Assembly (NCBI GenBank): GCA_029964075.1
Contig: CM057149.1
Location: forward strand, 28,534,197-28,598,196
Source: Patiria pectinifera
Taxonomy: Eukaryota > Echinodermata > Asteroidea > Valvatida > Asterinidae
Length of the DNA: 64,000 nt
Direction: 5' to 3'
Shown: positions 47,091-59,159 of the stretch, one piece after another
How the letters are laid out: each line of letters begins with the position of its first letter
Numbering within the stretch: position 1 is the stretch's first letter
The notes under the pieces: model-generated
What the model was told of the DNA's origin: nothing
Database searches by the model: none
What the model saw: only the letters and a program-made list of their open reading frames with translations
Translations under genes and position numbers: made by a program

Positions 47091-49456
47091 GTCTCATCAC
47101 TGAGTCAGTACTTTTCATAAGTTATCTTGATTTAAGTATTATTTAGCGAATATAATGTATTCAATCCCTCATGCTTCGTCTAATACTTAAAGTAATAGGG
47201 AGACATTTTGTGCAACTTTATGCTCCTCTTAAAATGAAAAACTATTTGACATCCCTTTTTGGTTAACAGCGAATCACCAAAGAAAAGAAAATTGACAACA
47301 GCAAAATATCCAAAATTGTGGTATTTTTGTGTGTGCTGAAATAGCTGTAACATAGAGATTTCTGCCTGAAATGACATCACACTTTTGCTCATAAATATTG
47401 AAATTAGCATTAGCATAAAAACCAAAAAGTCACCAAAATATCCTTGAAAATGGATATAATGTTAAATGGGACACAAATGTGCTTTTTCAAGGATGGCATT
47501 AAAAAAAATACATTGCATGGGCCCTTTAAATGGGATCTCTACTCATTAAAAAATGTGTTGATTTAGCATCAAGCGTGAGCTAACTGCAACCGGTAAGCAA
47601 AATAATGTTCCATTTCAACATTTGACGTTAGTTATAAAGTGATTCTACTGAACTGACTGAATAACATCGTTTTCAACTGAGAGAAATATATATTTTTATA
47701 AATTAGGACTAAGCTACGCGGATGAAGCTGTTAATACACCTCAATAAATCTGAAAATATAGCTTTTACTAACTAGAAGTGTTGAACAAATGGGTCTCTGA
47801 AAATATATCTGATCTTATTCCAACCCTTCAATTTGTAAACAAGATGCTTTGATGTGTTTGATTGGTGCCAAGGAAACATGACTACACTCATTAACGTGTC
47901 GATGCGTACCCTGATGGGCTAACGGCACACCAAGGCCGGCTTGCTTGCCACGAAGGTGTGATGTGTACGTGCTGTCTAACAGGTTGATGAACTAATGACG
48001 ATCGAGCGACAAGGGTTGATTTGGCATACTGTCACAGGTGTAACGTCTTCATTCCCCGGACGCCTTATTGTTACTCGGCCCGTGTGATTCATCAATCTCA
48101 ACCAAGATTTGGTTGGCGAATCGAGGCAAATCTACGGTGCCGAGTCCGGGTCGACGCGCGCAGGAATAATGAATCTCATCAGCCTGTTGGCCCGTGACAC
48201 CTGTGACTTCCGGAAAGCACTCCAGACCTTTTATGCTAACGCACGCGGAGTGGAACCAAGTCAGTGATGACCACATCTACACCCTACCCATCTCCTCATT
48301 TCTTTCTCCCCTATACACGACGTTAAGAGAGCATCGCTACGCCCGCCCAAGCTCTGCGTACAGGAAGTGATAGCTGTCTATTGATCCACCCACCGCGCGC
48401 GGTTGAAAGACGTTTATAGCGCCACGTGGTAGTGATGACGGGGGCTTACTTCATTCTGTGCCCCCGCGTGGAACCACTCGAGCCGCCGAACGTGTTTGTA
48501 CACACTGAGTAAGCTGTTCTTGAAATGGTTGTATTTGGGTGTATTTGGTTACCGGTATGGGCCGGATGCGTGGTCAGCTTTTTTTGGGAGGTACTAAAAA
48601 AAGGGTTGAACAGTACTCTTAAAGCAAATCGATTTGAGCGAGAAAATGTGGGACGTAAAACCAACGCCCTAAATACATTTATTCATGTTGGCTAGGTGAA
48701 GGGAAGAAGTTGTGTTGAGGTGACTTCAAACCAAATATAGCCGACTGTATGTGGCCTCGAGATATATCAACGGTCATGGCGGCAAGAATGAAAACAGCTG
48801 AAGGGGGTTTAAGAAAAGCTGAAATATTGTTTGATGAAAGGTCAAAGGGTATATCAACATTGAATACATGTATTTTACATGTAATATTAACGTATTAATC
48901 GTGTTTTTAAGGTTGAAAACAAACACAGGAGGCTAACTTGCCAATGTGTTCAATAGATATACAATAGATGCATCTTTCATTGACAAAATCTTCTCAAATC
49001 GAGATAAATGCGATACTGAATGGGGCGCATGTGACCTAGGCTAACAACATTACATGTGCATTGCTTTTTTTGTACAGCTGTTTACCCTCGAACCTATGAA
49101 GCCCCGCCCACCTCCGTTTGGATGAATCATTGCATATACCTCTCTCGATTAATGACCCAAGTTTCCGCTCAACTGTAATACCGATCCGCAGGGAGGGGGG
49201 AGGGGATACTTATCGGAAGGATTTAACCCCACCCCACACACTTTTTGACTGGGTGACTGTCAATATACGGCCCGTCCCTCGATTTGTGGCGACCAACAAA
49301 TGACCATGATATCATTCACCTCCCAACATGTAAACACAAAGAAGTAAAAAGTAGTTTTCAAATGAAATTATTAAAAGGAATTTCACTAGCATATGAATAG
49401 TGAATGGATGTATAAGCGCGTATTATGTATGTAGACCAATTCGTGCACGCTAGTAT
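47091..49456. other. Intergenic stretch with G+C-rich patch
   Basis: About 48030-48280 and 48330-48480 are G+C- and CpG-rich (for example GAGTCCGGGTCGACGCGCGC). Frames there are short. It could be a regulatory or promoter patch of a gene I cannot see. No gene recognised. Confidence 0.4.
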
Positions 49457-49581
49457 CGAGGGGTCCCCTTCCATGGCGAAATCATTGTGCTAGCTATTGT
49501 TCAGATAATCCATCAGGGACATCTGCTTTGTACAACAGCGTACACGATGGTCGTTTAATTCTCCATGGAAGGGGGCCTCGT
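49457..49581. repeat. Inverted repeat, about 20-base arms
   Basis: CGAGGGGTCCCCTTCCATGG at 49457 is mirrored by CCATGGAAGGGGGCCTCG at 49564-49581. The arms are about 85 bases apart. It may be the core of a small DNA element. Confidence 0.65.
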
Positions 49582-49723
49582 GAGTGTACAGTGATCACGT
49601 GTCTGGTTACAAATAGTATAAATTCCTAACTTGAAGACCGCCATCTACATCTACATCTATGCAGGTACTCAGCAAAATCTACTTCTGGATGTTAATGCTG
49701 AGGAAGGGGCTATACGACTATAC

Positions 49724-49779
49724 GGCGGTAGGGGCTATACGACTCTAGCGCCACCTAGAGTCGTATAGCCCCTACCGCC
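49724..49779. repeat. Perfect 25-bp inverted repeat, 6-base loop
   Basis: 49724-49748 and 49755-49779 are exact complements, with CGCCAC between them. The arm contains GGGGCTATACGACT, which also occurs once more directly upstream at 49707. No mismatch is visible, so the structure is young or selected. Confidence 0.95.
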
Positions 49780-49909
49780 AGCTTTACGAATTTTCAAGTG
49801 TCGAGACTTTCAAGATTTTTCCATCAGGAATCTGCGCCATTCGTCGGCCATTTCTAGCATATTCGAATATAATTATGTTGTCTAGCTTTAAAAAAAAAAA
49901 GAGCAATTG

Positions 49910-50130
49910 TGAGTGCACAATAAGCTCTGGCCGTGTTGCAGGAAGTCTTGCATGAAATCGATCAAAATGATCCCTACCAGAGCATGAAAATGCGACGCCG
50001 AAAATGCGACGCCGATGGCACATACAATTATGGAACACCATGCTTTAGCTAAATTTTCGAGGACAGACAGACAGACCGACCGACCGACCACCAAGTGACA
50101 TGTAGAAGCTCCTTCCAGAGCCTGAAATAA
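49910..50130 (+). repeat. Family H repeat, second copy
   Basis: It matches the 26.8-kb copy from GTGCACAATAAGCTCTGGCC to GACATGTAGAAGCTCC. AAATGCGACGCCG is present twice in tandem, and the array is GACA followed by GACC units. The minus-strand 85- and 98-codon frames are repeat-derived. Confidence 0.75.
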
Positions 50131-50572
50131 AACCTGTCCAAACTCTCTGGATGCACATAAAGTATACGTCACTACTTCTCTCAAATCTCACCAAAGGTCT
50201 TCAACTATTTTGCCACAGCATTCCAAACCAACGCAGTACTGGAAGGATGACAGACAAAAGCGCCACAAATACTAGTAGCCCCTCGCTTACTTTTCTATCG
50301 TTTCTGCTGTTTTAAAGATTAGAGGACTTTTGGCTCTTTGCTGTCGTGTTGTACTATCCTCAAAATGAAAATGAGCCACAATTAAAGGTCCCATGAGAGG
50401 AGTATTAAGGCGGGTTTTGGCTCCTTTTTCAATTCTAAGACGCTGTTCATTTCGGGCGATCTGTATGTGCACTATCCCACGACTTGTGAATGCAACATTT
50501 AACTTTAAACCAGCCCAAGCCGTAGGGCAGTGGAGAAAATAGCTACAACAAGGGTAGAAAGTTTCCACTTAC
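50131..50572. other. Spacer or intron downstream of the 50.7-kb promoter
   Basis: A minus-strand frame runs from 50568 to 50287. It begins without ATG and ends exactly in a GTAAGC donor-like site (GAAAA|GTAAGC). A pyrimidine-rich acceptor (TTTCTACCCTTGTTGTAG, about 50536) opens the possible exon. It would lie too close to the 50572 donor to be spliced to that exon. No family recognised. Confidence 0.25.
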
Positions 50573-50690
50573 GTGTCAATGGCCTGGCTTGAAATAATGG
50601 ATCAGATCTGGATCGTCTTGCGACGAGATTGCTCCGCTTGTCTCGGCTGAAGTGATCTCAAACGCTACTCCGGTTCCCACTGTTTATATG
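50573..50690 (-). promoter_or_regulatory. Candidate promoter and non-coding first exon
   Basis: On the minus strand GCATATAAACAG gives TATAAA at 50688-50683. A start site near 50655 would begin an exon without any ATG that ends at GACAC|GTAAGTGG (exon end 50573). TATA box plus donor 83 bases after the inferred start is the layout of a 5' UTR exon. The exon candidate at 43.6 kb lies downstream on the same strand, but a link is speculative. Confidence 0.35.
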
Positions 50691-50699
50691 CAGGCGTGT

Positions 50700-51654
50700 A
50701 CAGTTGCCACTCCACGTGCACTGTCCTTCGCTGGTAACCTCGTTTAAGAACACAGCCACTTGTGTCATTAAGCTAGGGTACCAGCCTTTCTTAGTCTGGC
50801 CCACGTAATGCTTTAATGAATGGATGGCGGCGGCATTATAAAAACATATATAACGCGGCCCTTGATTGCTTCTTTTTTCCTGTCTCTCTCTTTCTCGTGC
50901 TTACATCTTGAAAGTGGGCTAATAACGTCAGGCCAAAAAAAATAAAAAATAATAATAATCGGTGCCAAAACAATTTCGAAGTCTCAATCTTAAAAAACAG
51001 CATATAATCTCGAAAATGTATTCCCATGGCAACGGATTTTGGACGCGTGGCTTTTCTTCCCTCGGTTTGGAATGCTTTGATTTGGTCTCCATCTCTGATC
51101 ACAACAACCACCATTGTGTGGCCACGGGAGTATCAACGTCCTCATCTTTTATGGGCTTTATATCACAGACTTGAATACCCGAAGGCCATGTCTCGTTAGG
51201 CACGTTCTTTATTTTAATCGGCTTGGGGTAGTAACTAACCTTGGTTTGTCCCAGATATCCACAGATTTTTTAACCAGAGGCGAAGTGGGTCTGTAATGAC
51301 TTCAAATGGCAATGCCGGTAAATTCATAAACCTATCAGTATACCGTGTTTTCAAGACGACTGTCATGAAAGACAAAACGAAGGATGCAATATGAGGCTAT
51401 ATTGCGTGAGGTTTCGTGTAGTTATCAAGAAACCTAAGCGTAATCCGAGCAGTTTATAAACGTTTATTTACTGTTAAGGTCAATAAGAAAACAAATGCTT
51501 TTCTTGAGGCTTTCAAAATCTCCCCCACCCCCTCCCCCACCCCTAAAAAAGGGAGAAAAAGTCAGAAAATCCAATTTAAAGGTTCATTTTTAAAAGGTTT
51601 GGAGAAAGCGACATACTTTAAAAGATTGCAATACTACAACTTTGTGTGGTCGGT
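50700..51654. other. Intergenic stretch, nothing recognised
   Basis: TATATAA near 50849 on the plus strand and an A-rich tract at 50936. Frames of 60-92 codons on both strands have no motifs. Confidence 0.45.
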
Positions 51655-52030
51655 TCGTGTGTTTGTTGTTGTTGTTCATTGTTGTTGCTGTTGTTGTTGT
51701 TGTTGTTGTTGCTGCTGTTGTAGTTGTAACTGTTGCTGTTGTTTTTGTTGTTGGTGCTGTTGTTGCTGTTGTTGTTGTTGATGATGATGATGTTGTTGTT
51801 GTTGTTATTGTTGCTGCTGCTGTTGTTTTTGTTGGTGGTGCTGTTGTTGTTGTTGTTGATATTGTTGTTGTTGCTGCTGCCGCTGTTGTTGTTGTTGTGG
51901 TGGTGGTTGTTGTTGTTGTTGCTGCTGCTACTGCTGCTGTTGTTTTGGTTGTTGGTGCTGTTGTTGTTGTTGTTGATATTGTTGTTGTTGTTGTTGTTGT
52001 GGTTGTTGTGGTTGATGTGGTTGTGGTTTT
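51655..52030 (+). repeat. TTG microsatellite, about 375 bases
   Basis: Nearly uninterrupted TTG with CTG, ATG and TGG variants. Inside it a segment containing TTGATATTGTTG recurs at about 51858 and 51974, showing higher-order duplication. The Leu/Val/Cys frames on the plus strand and the Gln frame on the minus strand follow from the repeat and are not genes. Confidence 0.97.
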
Positions 52031-53660
52031 GGTGTGATTTTATGGTGAAATGCGATCAACTTGAGATACGGATGCCAGTTAATCGGTAAAACAATGAACC
52101 TCTTTAACTTTGACGGATCCAAAGTTGTTTGTTTTAACAGGCTCTCTTACTTGGAGGAAAACAAACTTTTGGAGCCATAAAGGCCAATGTGAAGGCGGCT
52201 CAGTTATATTTGAAAAACACAATTATGTAGGTGTCGAGGGTTAGTGTTGGAGGTGTCTTTTATGCTTTAATAACACGCGAAGAACTGAGTGGTCTGTGTA
52301 ATGCTCGAGCCGAAATATAAAAAACGATTTTTTTTTTTTTTTTGATTGATGCGTTTCATACGTCCTTTTTTTTTTATTTACCAACGTTTAACGAATTGAC
52401 GTACGAGTTCAGGGTCAAATCCTGGATTATATCTTCAAATTACAGTAGTCTCGTTTACTCTGTATCCGAATAAACAACATGTATAGTTTTATTGTTTAAA
52501 AAAAATGTGTTGGACGTTGTTTATAGTTGTAAATTATTTTGTGAAATCTTGGTTATGTGCGATAACGTCAAAAGACGTATGATTAGTTGACTGACTACTT
52601 TAGCCTCTAGGACTTTTCCTAAAACGACACACAATTTACTAAAAGACACACGATTTTACTTAACGACACACGAGTTGCCTACATTTTCACGAGTTAGATG
52701 TACTCCCGTGCTTTTCTCCTTAATTTGACCTCGAAAAATTGATTTCTTTTTTAACCTTTTTTTTTCGCTTTTGAAACGATATTCATTTGTGAATGAGACG
52801 ACGAACGATAATCGGCTGATAATTTCAGTACAAACTTCAAATTGTTTGCTGCCCGACTGGTTCCCGCCCCGATTTTTGACTCGATGATGTGGGGATCTGT
52901 TTGAGTGTGACAGCAACCACCCAAATACATAGTTACAGCTACCCAAAAATAGATAAAAGCAATTTTTGCGTTAAAATAAAACACTACAAAATCAAATTGT
53001 CTTTAGAGGAAAAAAACCCACAGAATTTGTCGAAAAGCACGTACATTACCTTTTAAAAGTGTGAATATTTTGCCAAATATTACAAACTGAAATTACAAAC
53101 GTGATTTGTCCCAAAGAATGAGAGTTAAAAAAAAAGGACAACGGATTTAGGTAACGGCGTCCAAAGGACTACATTTTCTTCAATTTAACTCCATTTGATC
53201 AAAATGTTGTCCGGCTTTGAAGAGTCGTATTTCGTATTTACGTTGCAGTTTATGGCTACCCCTTTTGTAACTGACAACATGCCAGTATCAATTCGCCCCT
53301 GAAGCAATTTCGGAGATGTCTGTCCTGACCGACCTTTGTATATGGATGAGTTTTATTAAAACATAATCATCGGTTGAACTTGTCAGGACATCTATATGGA
53401 GTCATTTAGGCCTATAACGTGTGTGTTAGGGACGTCATGTAGACTTATTATTGCACGTCAGACATGGTATACGAAAGCGTGGTTTGATGGCACGTGACAT
53501 ATCTGTGCGTATATCGTTGCTTATTTTCCCCCACTCAATGGCCGGGAGTGGAAAAATTTCATAGTATTTTCCTGAGAAGTCAGGCAAGTTGACGGTGTCA
53601 TGTTGGGCCAAGCCTGATTGAAGACTTGATGGGCTCGTCTTGACGGTAGTTGCCTAGTTG
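52031..53660. other. Intergenic stretch, nothing recognised
   Basis: T-runs near 52330 and 52367. ACGACACACRA words recur at 52625-52670. No gene supportable. Confidence 0.5.
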
Positions 53661-53663
53661 CAC

Positions 53664-53793
53664 TATAAAAAGGGCAAAGATGTAACTTTACATAGGAAAC
53701 GGACACAGTATAGTTATCATGGGCGTGAATTTCATTCTTATAGTCTTAGTCCAAATTCACATCCCAATGAATGCAATTCATATTTTCGATTAG
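53664..53793 (+). promoter_or_regulatory. TATA box followed by a 24-codon hydrophobic frame
   Basis: TATAAAAAGGG at 53664 sits about 55 bases before ATG 53719. The frame reads MGVNFILIVLVQIHIPMNA, a plausible signal sequence, then five codons and TAG at 53791. The stop overlaps a donor-like GATTAG|GTAATA. It may be a small secreted peptide gene, the start of one broken by the stop, or chance. No poly(A) signal or second exon was identified. Confidence 0.25.
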
Positions 53794-55789
53794 GTAATAC
53801 ACTGTAAAGTTCGATTTGACTAAAACAGACAAACTTGCACCACAAGTGCATGCCTTCAGCTGGTGACTGCTCCATGTTCCGGTTGCTATAATTCGTCGGT
53901 TCAGTGCGCGACATCGCGTGGTTGAAATCTCGGACGCTGAATTCAATTCAAAACATGATTCAGCAACTTTTGATTTGAAATCAAGATCCTAGGATATTGC
54001 TTTTCTCGAAGTATACAGCTGAAGCTGAGCTGAAACTTCTGCAGGTTAGTTGTTCAGCACCCTTCTTTAGATTTTGAGCATGTATGTTTGCTTCAAACGG
54101 ACAAAATGCACAAATTACAAATGATTGACTGTACCTTTAATTATATCGTGTGCTGTCTCCACATTGTAATATTAACACGAAAATGGATGTGCATAACAAC
54201 AGCAGGTTTTGTTTAAATCTGTTGGGATAGGTACAGTCCTGCCCTAAGCTGATGGTCTTTTACACTGGGGTTGGCACACCTCCAGAAACTAAGTCCAACA
54301 GTGTGTGTGTACAATTTCCCACGTGGGTGTTGGAATTTGCCAGAATGGGTATGGTTCCTAGTAAAATAGGCTGGGGAGTTAGGGTTAAAATTAAAAAAGC
54401 ACATCGTTACGCCACTGCTTTCATGAGAGCGACATCAAAACAGAAGCACGGAAGTAGCCTATTTCCTGCAGTATTCAACAGACATTGTTAAGGCTTCAAC
54501 CCACTTTACATCATCACTGCACCGTTATTGATTAATTGCTTGGAACACCTCTTTCAGTTGCACAACATGCAGAAATCCTATCCAGCGAACCTGCGCCCCA
54601 AACAATAATATTTAAACCCCACAACGGCACTTACACCAACAGCCCCCGCAATATTGTATTTCAAGTGGAGCGTATTAAATATTACGGCAAAAGAAGGCGT
54701 TAAAAATGTAACGGAAAAATCAATTTTTGTATTCAGATTTCAAAATGAGATTGAAGAAAATTGGCTCAGTCTCTTGGGCCTTGATCTAATTAAAATGTAT
54801 TTATTGTTGTTGTCGACTGATTTTTGTCGGGAAAAATAATCTAATTGTAAGTTAAGAAGGCTGTCTATTCAATTTGAAGGTTAAATAGGCCTATTTCAAC
54901 TTGCGTTTAACTCTTCTCTAATTAAGGACAAACTCAGTTTGAACTTGAAGTAAACAGGAGTATTAAGTTATGATGTACAGTCGTGCTTGATGGCACCCCT
55001 GTAGAGTTTCTTTAGGAATATATTTTGGAAATCAGGTAATCTCTGACAAGAGGGTATAATCATGATGTGTACTAGCACACTTTTAAAGTGAACAATAACA
55101 TTATAACTTTTTATCATTCTGAAAGTCGGTATTTTAATGCAATTTCTGTTACAAGTAAATTTGTTCTAAATGCTTTGTTTTTCTCGAGGTTTGTGGGGCT
55201 AAACACAGTCAGTGTGTGATTGTAAAAAGTGATCTCGAAGATTCCTGACTTTATTTTAAAGGCATAGCCTAGGGTCATTTGTATTTATCCCAAGAGTAAC
55301 CTACCAAATTATTATCAAAAAGCTTACTTGGATTTAAGATCGTATACTGATACTAAACACACTGTGAAAATATTCCATCTGGTTTGCTGTCTTTTAGAAG
55401 AAATCAAGAAGTGTAGGTGATTTCCAACTATCAGTCAATTGACTCAGATTTTTGGAATTTTTGGAAAGTTCTATTGACGAAACTATGTTTCGCGATCAAA
55501 AGGTTGGGCATGATTATTCACTGTGTTCTCGACAAGTGACAGCAATATCCACTGAGCTGTTCTGAAACTTCAACAGCTTAGGTTTAGAACATTCTTCTTT
55601 GTATTTTGAATGGACAGGTATTGTTGTTGGCGTTATTGTGTGACGTAATGAACGTCACACTTCTACGGCGCAGTGCCACTGGTTTTGTTCACGAGGCGCT
55701 ATAGTCATGAGCCATGACCCCAAAGTGCCATTTTGCCAGGTAGACAATCACGTCCCATAGACAATGCCGCAAACATTACTTTTGCTCGT
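53794..55789. other. Intergenic stretch, nothing recognised
   Basis: A 22-codon Cys-containing stretch after CTTCAG at 53859 (PCSGCYNSSVQC) was noted as a possible exon but its phase does not fit the 53.7-kb frame. No other structure supportable. Confidence 0.45.
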
Positions 55790-55927
55790 TGAAAGAAAAC
55801 AACTGGCCGTGTTGCAAGAAGTCTTACACATGAAAGGCTTGCATGAAATCGATCAAAACGATTCCTGTCAGAGCTTACAAAATTAATGCGACGCCAAAAA
55901 ATGCGACGCCGAGCTACCATTTTGGGG

Positions 55928-55959
<32 letters not shown>

Positions 55960-56045
55960 GGCAGACACCCCGACCGACTGACCGACCAAACGACCGACCA
56001 CCAAGTGCATGACATGTAGAAGCTCCCGACAGAGCTTAAAAACGG
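55790..56045 (+). repeat. Family H repeat, third copy with long GACA array
   Basis: Shares GGCCGTGTTGCAAGAAGTCT, ATCGATCAAAACGAT, duplicated AATGCGACGCC and CCAAGTG-CATGTAGAAGCTC with the other two copies. The GACA array (about 55930-55965) is the longest of the three, followed by GACC/GACT units. The 101-codon minus-strand frame is repeat-derived. Confidence 0.75.
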
Positions 56046-57780
56046 AAAGAAAGGACGACCTTTTTCAAAAGTGCCTTTGGGTTCTATCCAACTTTCTATA
56101 GGTAGGCTTTGTATGTTGTAGAAATTTGCAACGGAGGCCTGATACATCCTGTTGACGTTCCTGTGTCTGCTCAATTAACTCTGAGATTTGCTGCCTCACT
56201 TGAAATTGTTTATTAATACAGCAATTCAGTGAGCCAAGAGGTACACTTGTTAAAACACCGCAGTCTTGCAGTCTCCGTCTTAAAAGCCCCCTGTTTGTCT
56301 TGCAGCACGGAAAGGGAAGCTTGCTGGCCCATCCATCTTCGCTAATTATCTCAAAATGACTTTGTTTCTTGGAGCATGTCGAGGGCCCCCACAGAAATTA
56401 CTTCAGCCATCTACCACACCGCGGAAATACACCCAGATCCCCCCTCATCATAATGCGTATAGTTATTCGTGTAATAAATATTATTTTGATGCGGTACGTT
56501 TACGCTGGTATTCAGATCACTTTGTCATGCGGTTATGATTGCGTACACGGAAGTAGAAAAGTCTACTTTAAAAACTGTTGACGATCAAGCTGAAACTATA
56601 TACAACGCGTGCTAGTGGAGATTTTGTTTCGTGAGACAACGCCCCCACATGTAATTTCTTTTCTTTCTTTCTCTCTTTCTTGCGGTACTTTTTGACAAAG
56701 ATGCACGGCCGGGTGATGAATGCTTCTAACCGCCCATTGAAGTTTTTACATGACACCTCACAAGTGGCGCCCATTCAACGAAGAAACAATACAGAGAATG
56801 TTAATTCTACATCCTCCAGACACTATTGAAATCTCTTGCAGGATTGTAGCAGCGTGAAAGCCGGCTTGATTCTTGTGGATGACGTTTCAGTATTCAATTG
56901 ATTCCAATTCAAAGAGCGATTGATCAATGACGTAGGTATTCTATAGACAGTCACCTTTATCGCACACGTCACGATATACAGAAGCTGTAAATATTCATTA
57001 TAAGAGGGAACCGTTACAGTACTGGACATGCTAGGGCCCCGCTGAGGTCAGGAATGATTGTCGATATTCCGAAGTGCATTTTGGGAAGTGAACAGCAGTC
57101 CATTTCTTGATTTCTAGACAAAGGGCTTGATGAACGATCTGACAAATAGGGCACCAATAGCGCCCTCATATAAAGGCCGGCGCGGCTCATCAGCGCGAAC
57201 CATTATTATTTAGAAGGCGTACGTGAAATTCCAATATATTCAAATACCAAACTAAAAACAAAACCCTCATTATTCGCCATACAAAGTCTATGAGACTTTA
57301 ACAATGCACATTTTCGCGTACACAGTCTATGGAGAAAAAAGTGCATTTGCCATACAATTGCAATGTTATCGAGCCAAGAAGGACAGTATAAAGATACTTT
57401 ACGTGATCGGGGGAGCAGAACGTAGAACACCTACTACAAATCCCCTGCCATAAAAAGGGCGGAGCTAGGATGAAAGGAAGTCTAAAACCTTTTAGTGAAA
57501 ACCAGCTATCCTTCAAAATCCACCCAGCTTAATGAGATTTCTGTTGCCATGGTTACCTCATGTTGTCAGAGACATTGGATTCATTACGTGAGTTAATCAA
57601 GCGAGCTGGTATCTTTGTTGCTATGACAGCCACAAACGGACAATAGTAAGTATACTAATGAGACCTGGCAGATTTTAGGTGGCTTCAAGAGATCGGAATA
57701 TAATTTCAAATATTACAGATAGGCCTGCGCTTCAGCCTTTGCAAAAATCGCACCACTTTAACGAAACAAGATGGCGTTAT
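56046..57780. other. Intergenic stretch, nothing recognised
   Basis: TTTCTTTCTTTC array at about 56660. A CATAAAAAGGGCGG word at 57457 and a GTAAGTATA donor-like site at 57649 were noted; frames between them close early. A GACTTTAACAATGCACA / TATGGAGAAAA section shows no usable structure. Confidence 0.4.
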
Positions 57781-58762
57781 ACAGGGTGAGTAAAAATGAA
57801 ATAGAAAAAAAAAAGAAACCCAAAATGGCGCCCCCTATTTTGTAAAGAAGCTCTGCATCTAGCACTTTCCAGATCAAGCATGTGAAAGCCCAATTATTAA
57901 TAAGCTTTGTTTTAGTACAAGAATCATTCAAATCACTCATGTACTTTTTGAGTTATGGAATTGTGAAAGCAAACGCAGTTTTGACATTTTGTCCACGGAT
58001 CACAAGTAAAATGCATTTAACCATGTCTGAAAACGATATGAGAATAATCCCATACGCCTCCGGGGTAGCCAAGTAGAAAGCAGGGCAAGACTATAAACTC
58101 TTGACATTATAAAGCATGTTGTTTTAATAACATTGGAAGCAGAAGGTGTTTAAAGGTTATGATAAGAGCCAGTTATCATGGACAAGCATTACATTTAATG
58201 TCTGGACTTCCGAACAAAAGATGTCCACATAAACCTGGTAGCAGCGACGTTGTGCGGACTTGCCCACGTCCACACAAGGTTTTCCCCTCTCTGGAAAACA
58301 GGTTTAGAGGCATTTTGGGGTTAGGTTTTATTTATTAGCGGGGGCAAAATGAAGAGAAACACCAAAGAGAAACAAAGAAAAACATTTGGGTTGAAAGAGT
58401 TTTCACAGTTTGAGAAAAATGAGGGGTTTTTTTTTACTGGTTTTTCTTAACTACACGAAAACAAAGGAATGTCCACATTAGGTAGGTAAAACAAACACGT
58501 GTGGTTATGATAATGCGTTCAGATGTGTTTTTTGATAGGTTTCGTTTGATCACTTACCTATTATGATCCGTGGACAAAATTATAAAATTGCGTTGTGTTT
58601 AAAAGTCCACAACTTGAAAAGTACATGAGCGATTTGAATGATTTTTTTACTAAAAGAAAGCCTAATAAATGGGCTTTTACATCCTAGATCTCGAACGCGC
58701 TACATGCAATATTTCGTTACAAAATAGGGGGTGTCATTTGAGTTTTCTTTGTTATTCACCAT
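57781..58762. mobile_element. Composite foldback element with nested repeat
   Basis: The left end TACAGGGTGAGTAAAAATG (57781) and the right end ATTCACCATA (about 58762) are imperfect inverted ends with TA flanks. The arms, about 200 bases each, share GCGCCCCCTATTTTG / AAAATAGGGGGTGTC, CATTCAAATC / GATTTGAATG, GTACTTTTTGAG / CTTGAAAAGTAC and GTCCACGGATCA / TGATCCGTGGAC in mirror order. The centre carries a reversed copy of the 11.5-kb repeat. The ends suggest a mariner-type element; no transposase frame is seen. Confidence 0.7.
58150..58540 (-). repeat. Reversed copy of the 11.5-11.9-kb repeat
   Basis: Mirror match to the plus-strand copy: CTGGTAGCAGCGACGTTGTG, CTCTCTGGAAAACAGG, GGCAAAATGAAGAGAAACAC and GGAATGTCCACA. 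It sits in the centre of the foldback at 57.8-58.8 kb and so either inserted there or belongs to that element's core. Confidence 0.65.
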
Positions 58763-59159
58763 AAACAGCTGAAAGTTCAAAATGCTCCCAAAATGTATTA
58801 AAACCTTTTCAAAGATTGTTTGAACTTTGCTCGTCGTTGTGCTCTGCGACACCTCGAGGGAACGTCACCCCAAATCCAAATCAACATCCTATTTTTGTCA
58901 CTCTAATGTGCTCGATCAGATTTTGCTTTTTACTCCTCCGAGACATCTTTTTGCTTTGCCGCTTTCTTGGATTTTGTACCAGCGGTTTCTTGTATAGTCT
59001 CAATATGCCTCCAGGCTCAAAATTGTAGGCCTTCATGAAATGTGATTGATTTGAGGGAAATGTAATAAAGTGTTGAGTGTTTCATTCGCCTGTCTACGTA
59101 TGCGCCAAGGGGGTAGATTTGTGTTGATAACAAAATCCTATTTTTTCCACGGACAATAG
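58763..59159. other. Spacer, nothing recognised
   Basis: A 70-codon frame without motifs. No structure. Confidence 0.45.

Noticed and set aside
51642-52089. Long Leu-, Val- and Cys-rich frames and a Gln-rich minus-strand frame
   Set aside because: They are translations of the TTG microsatellite and appear in every frame.
55705-56010. Apparent protein family shared by minus-strand frames at 26.8, 49.8 and 55.8 kb (RRRIF...FDR.HA)
   Set aside because: The similarity is that of the family H DNA repeat. The frames break differently in each copy and include GACA-encoded CLSV repeats.
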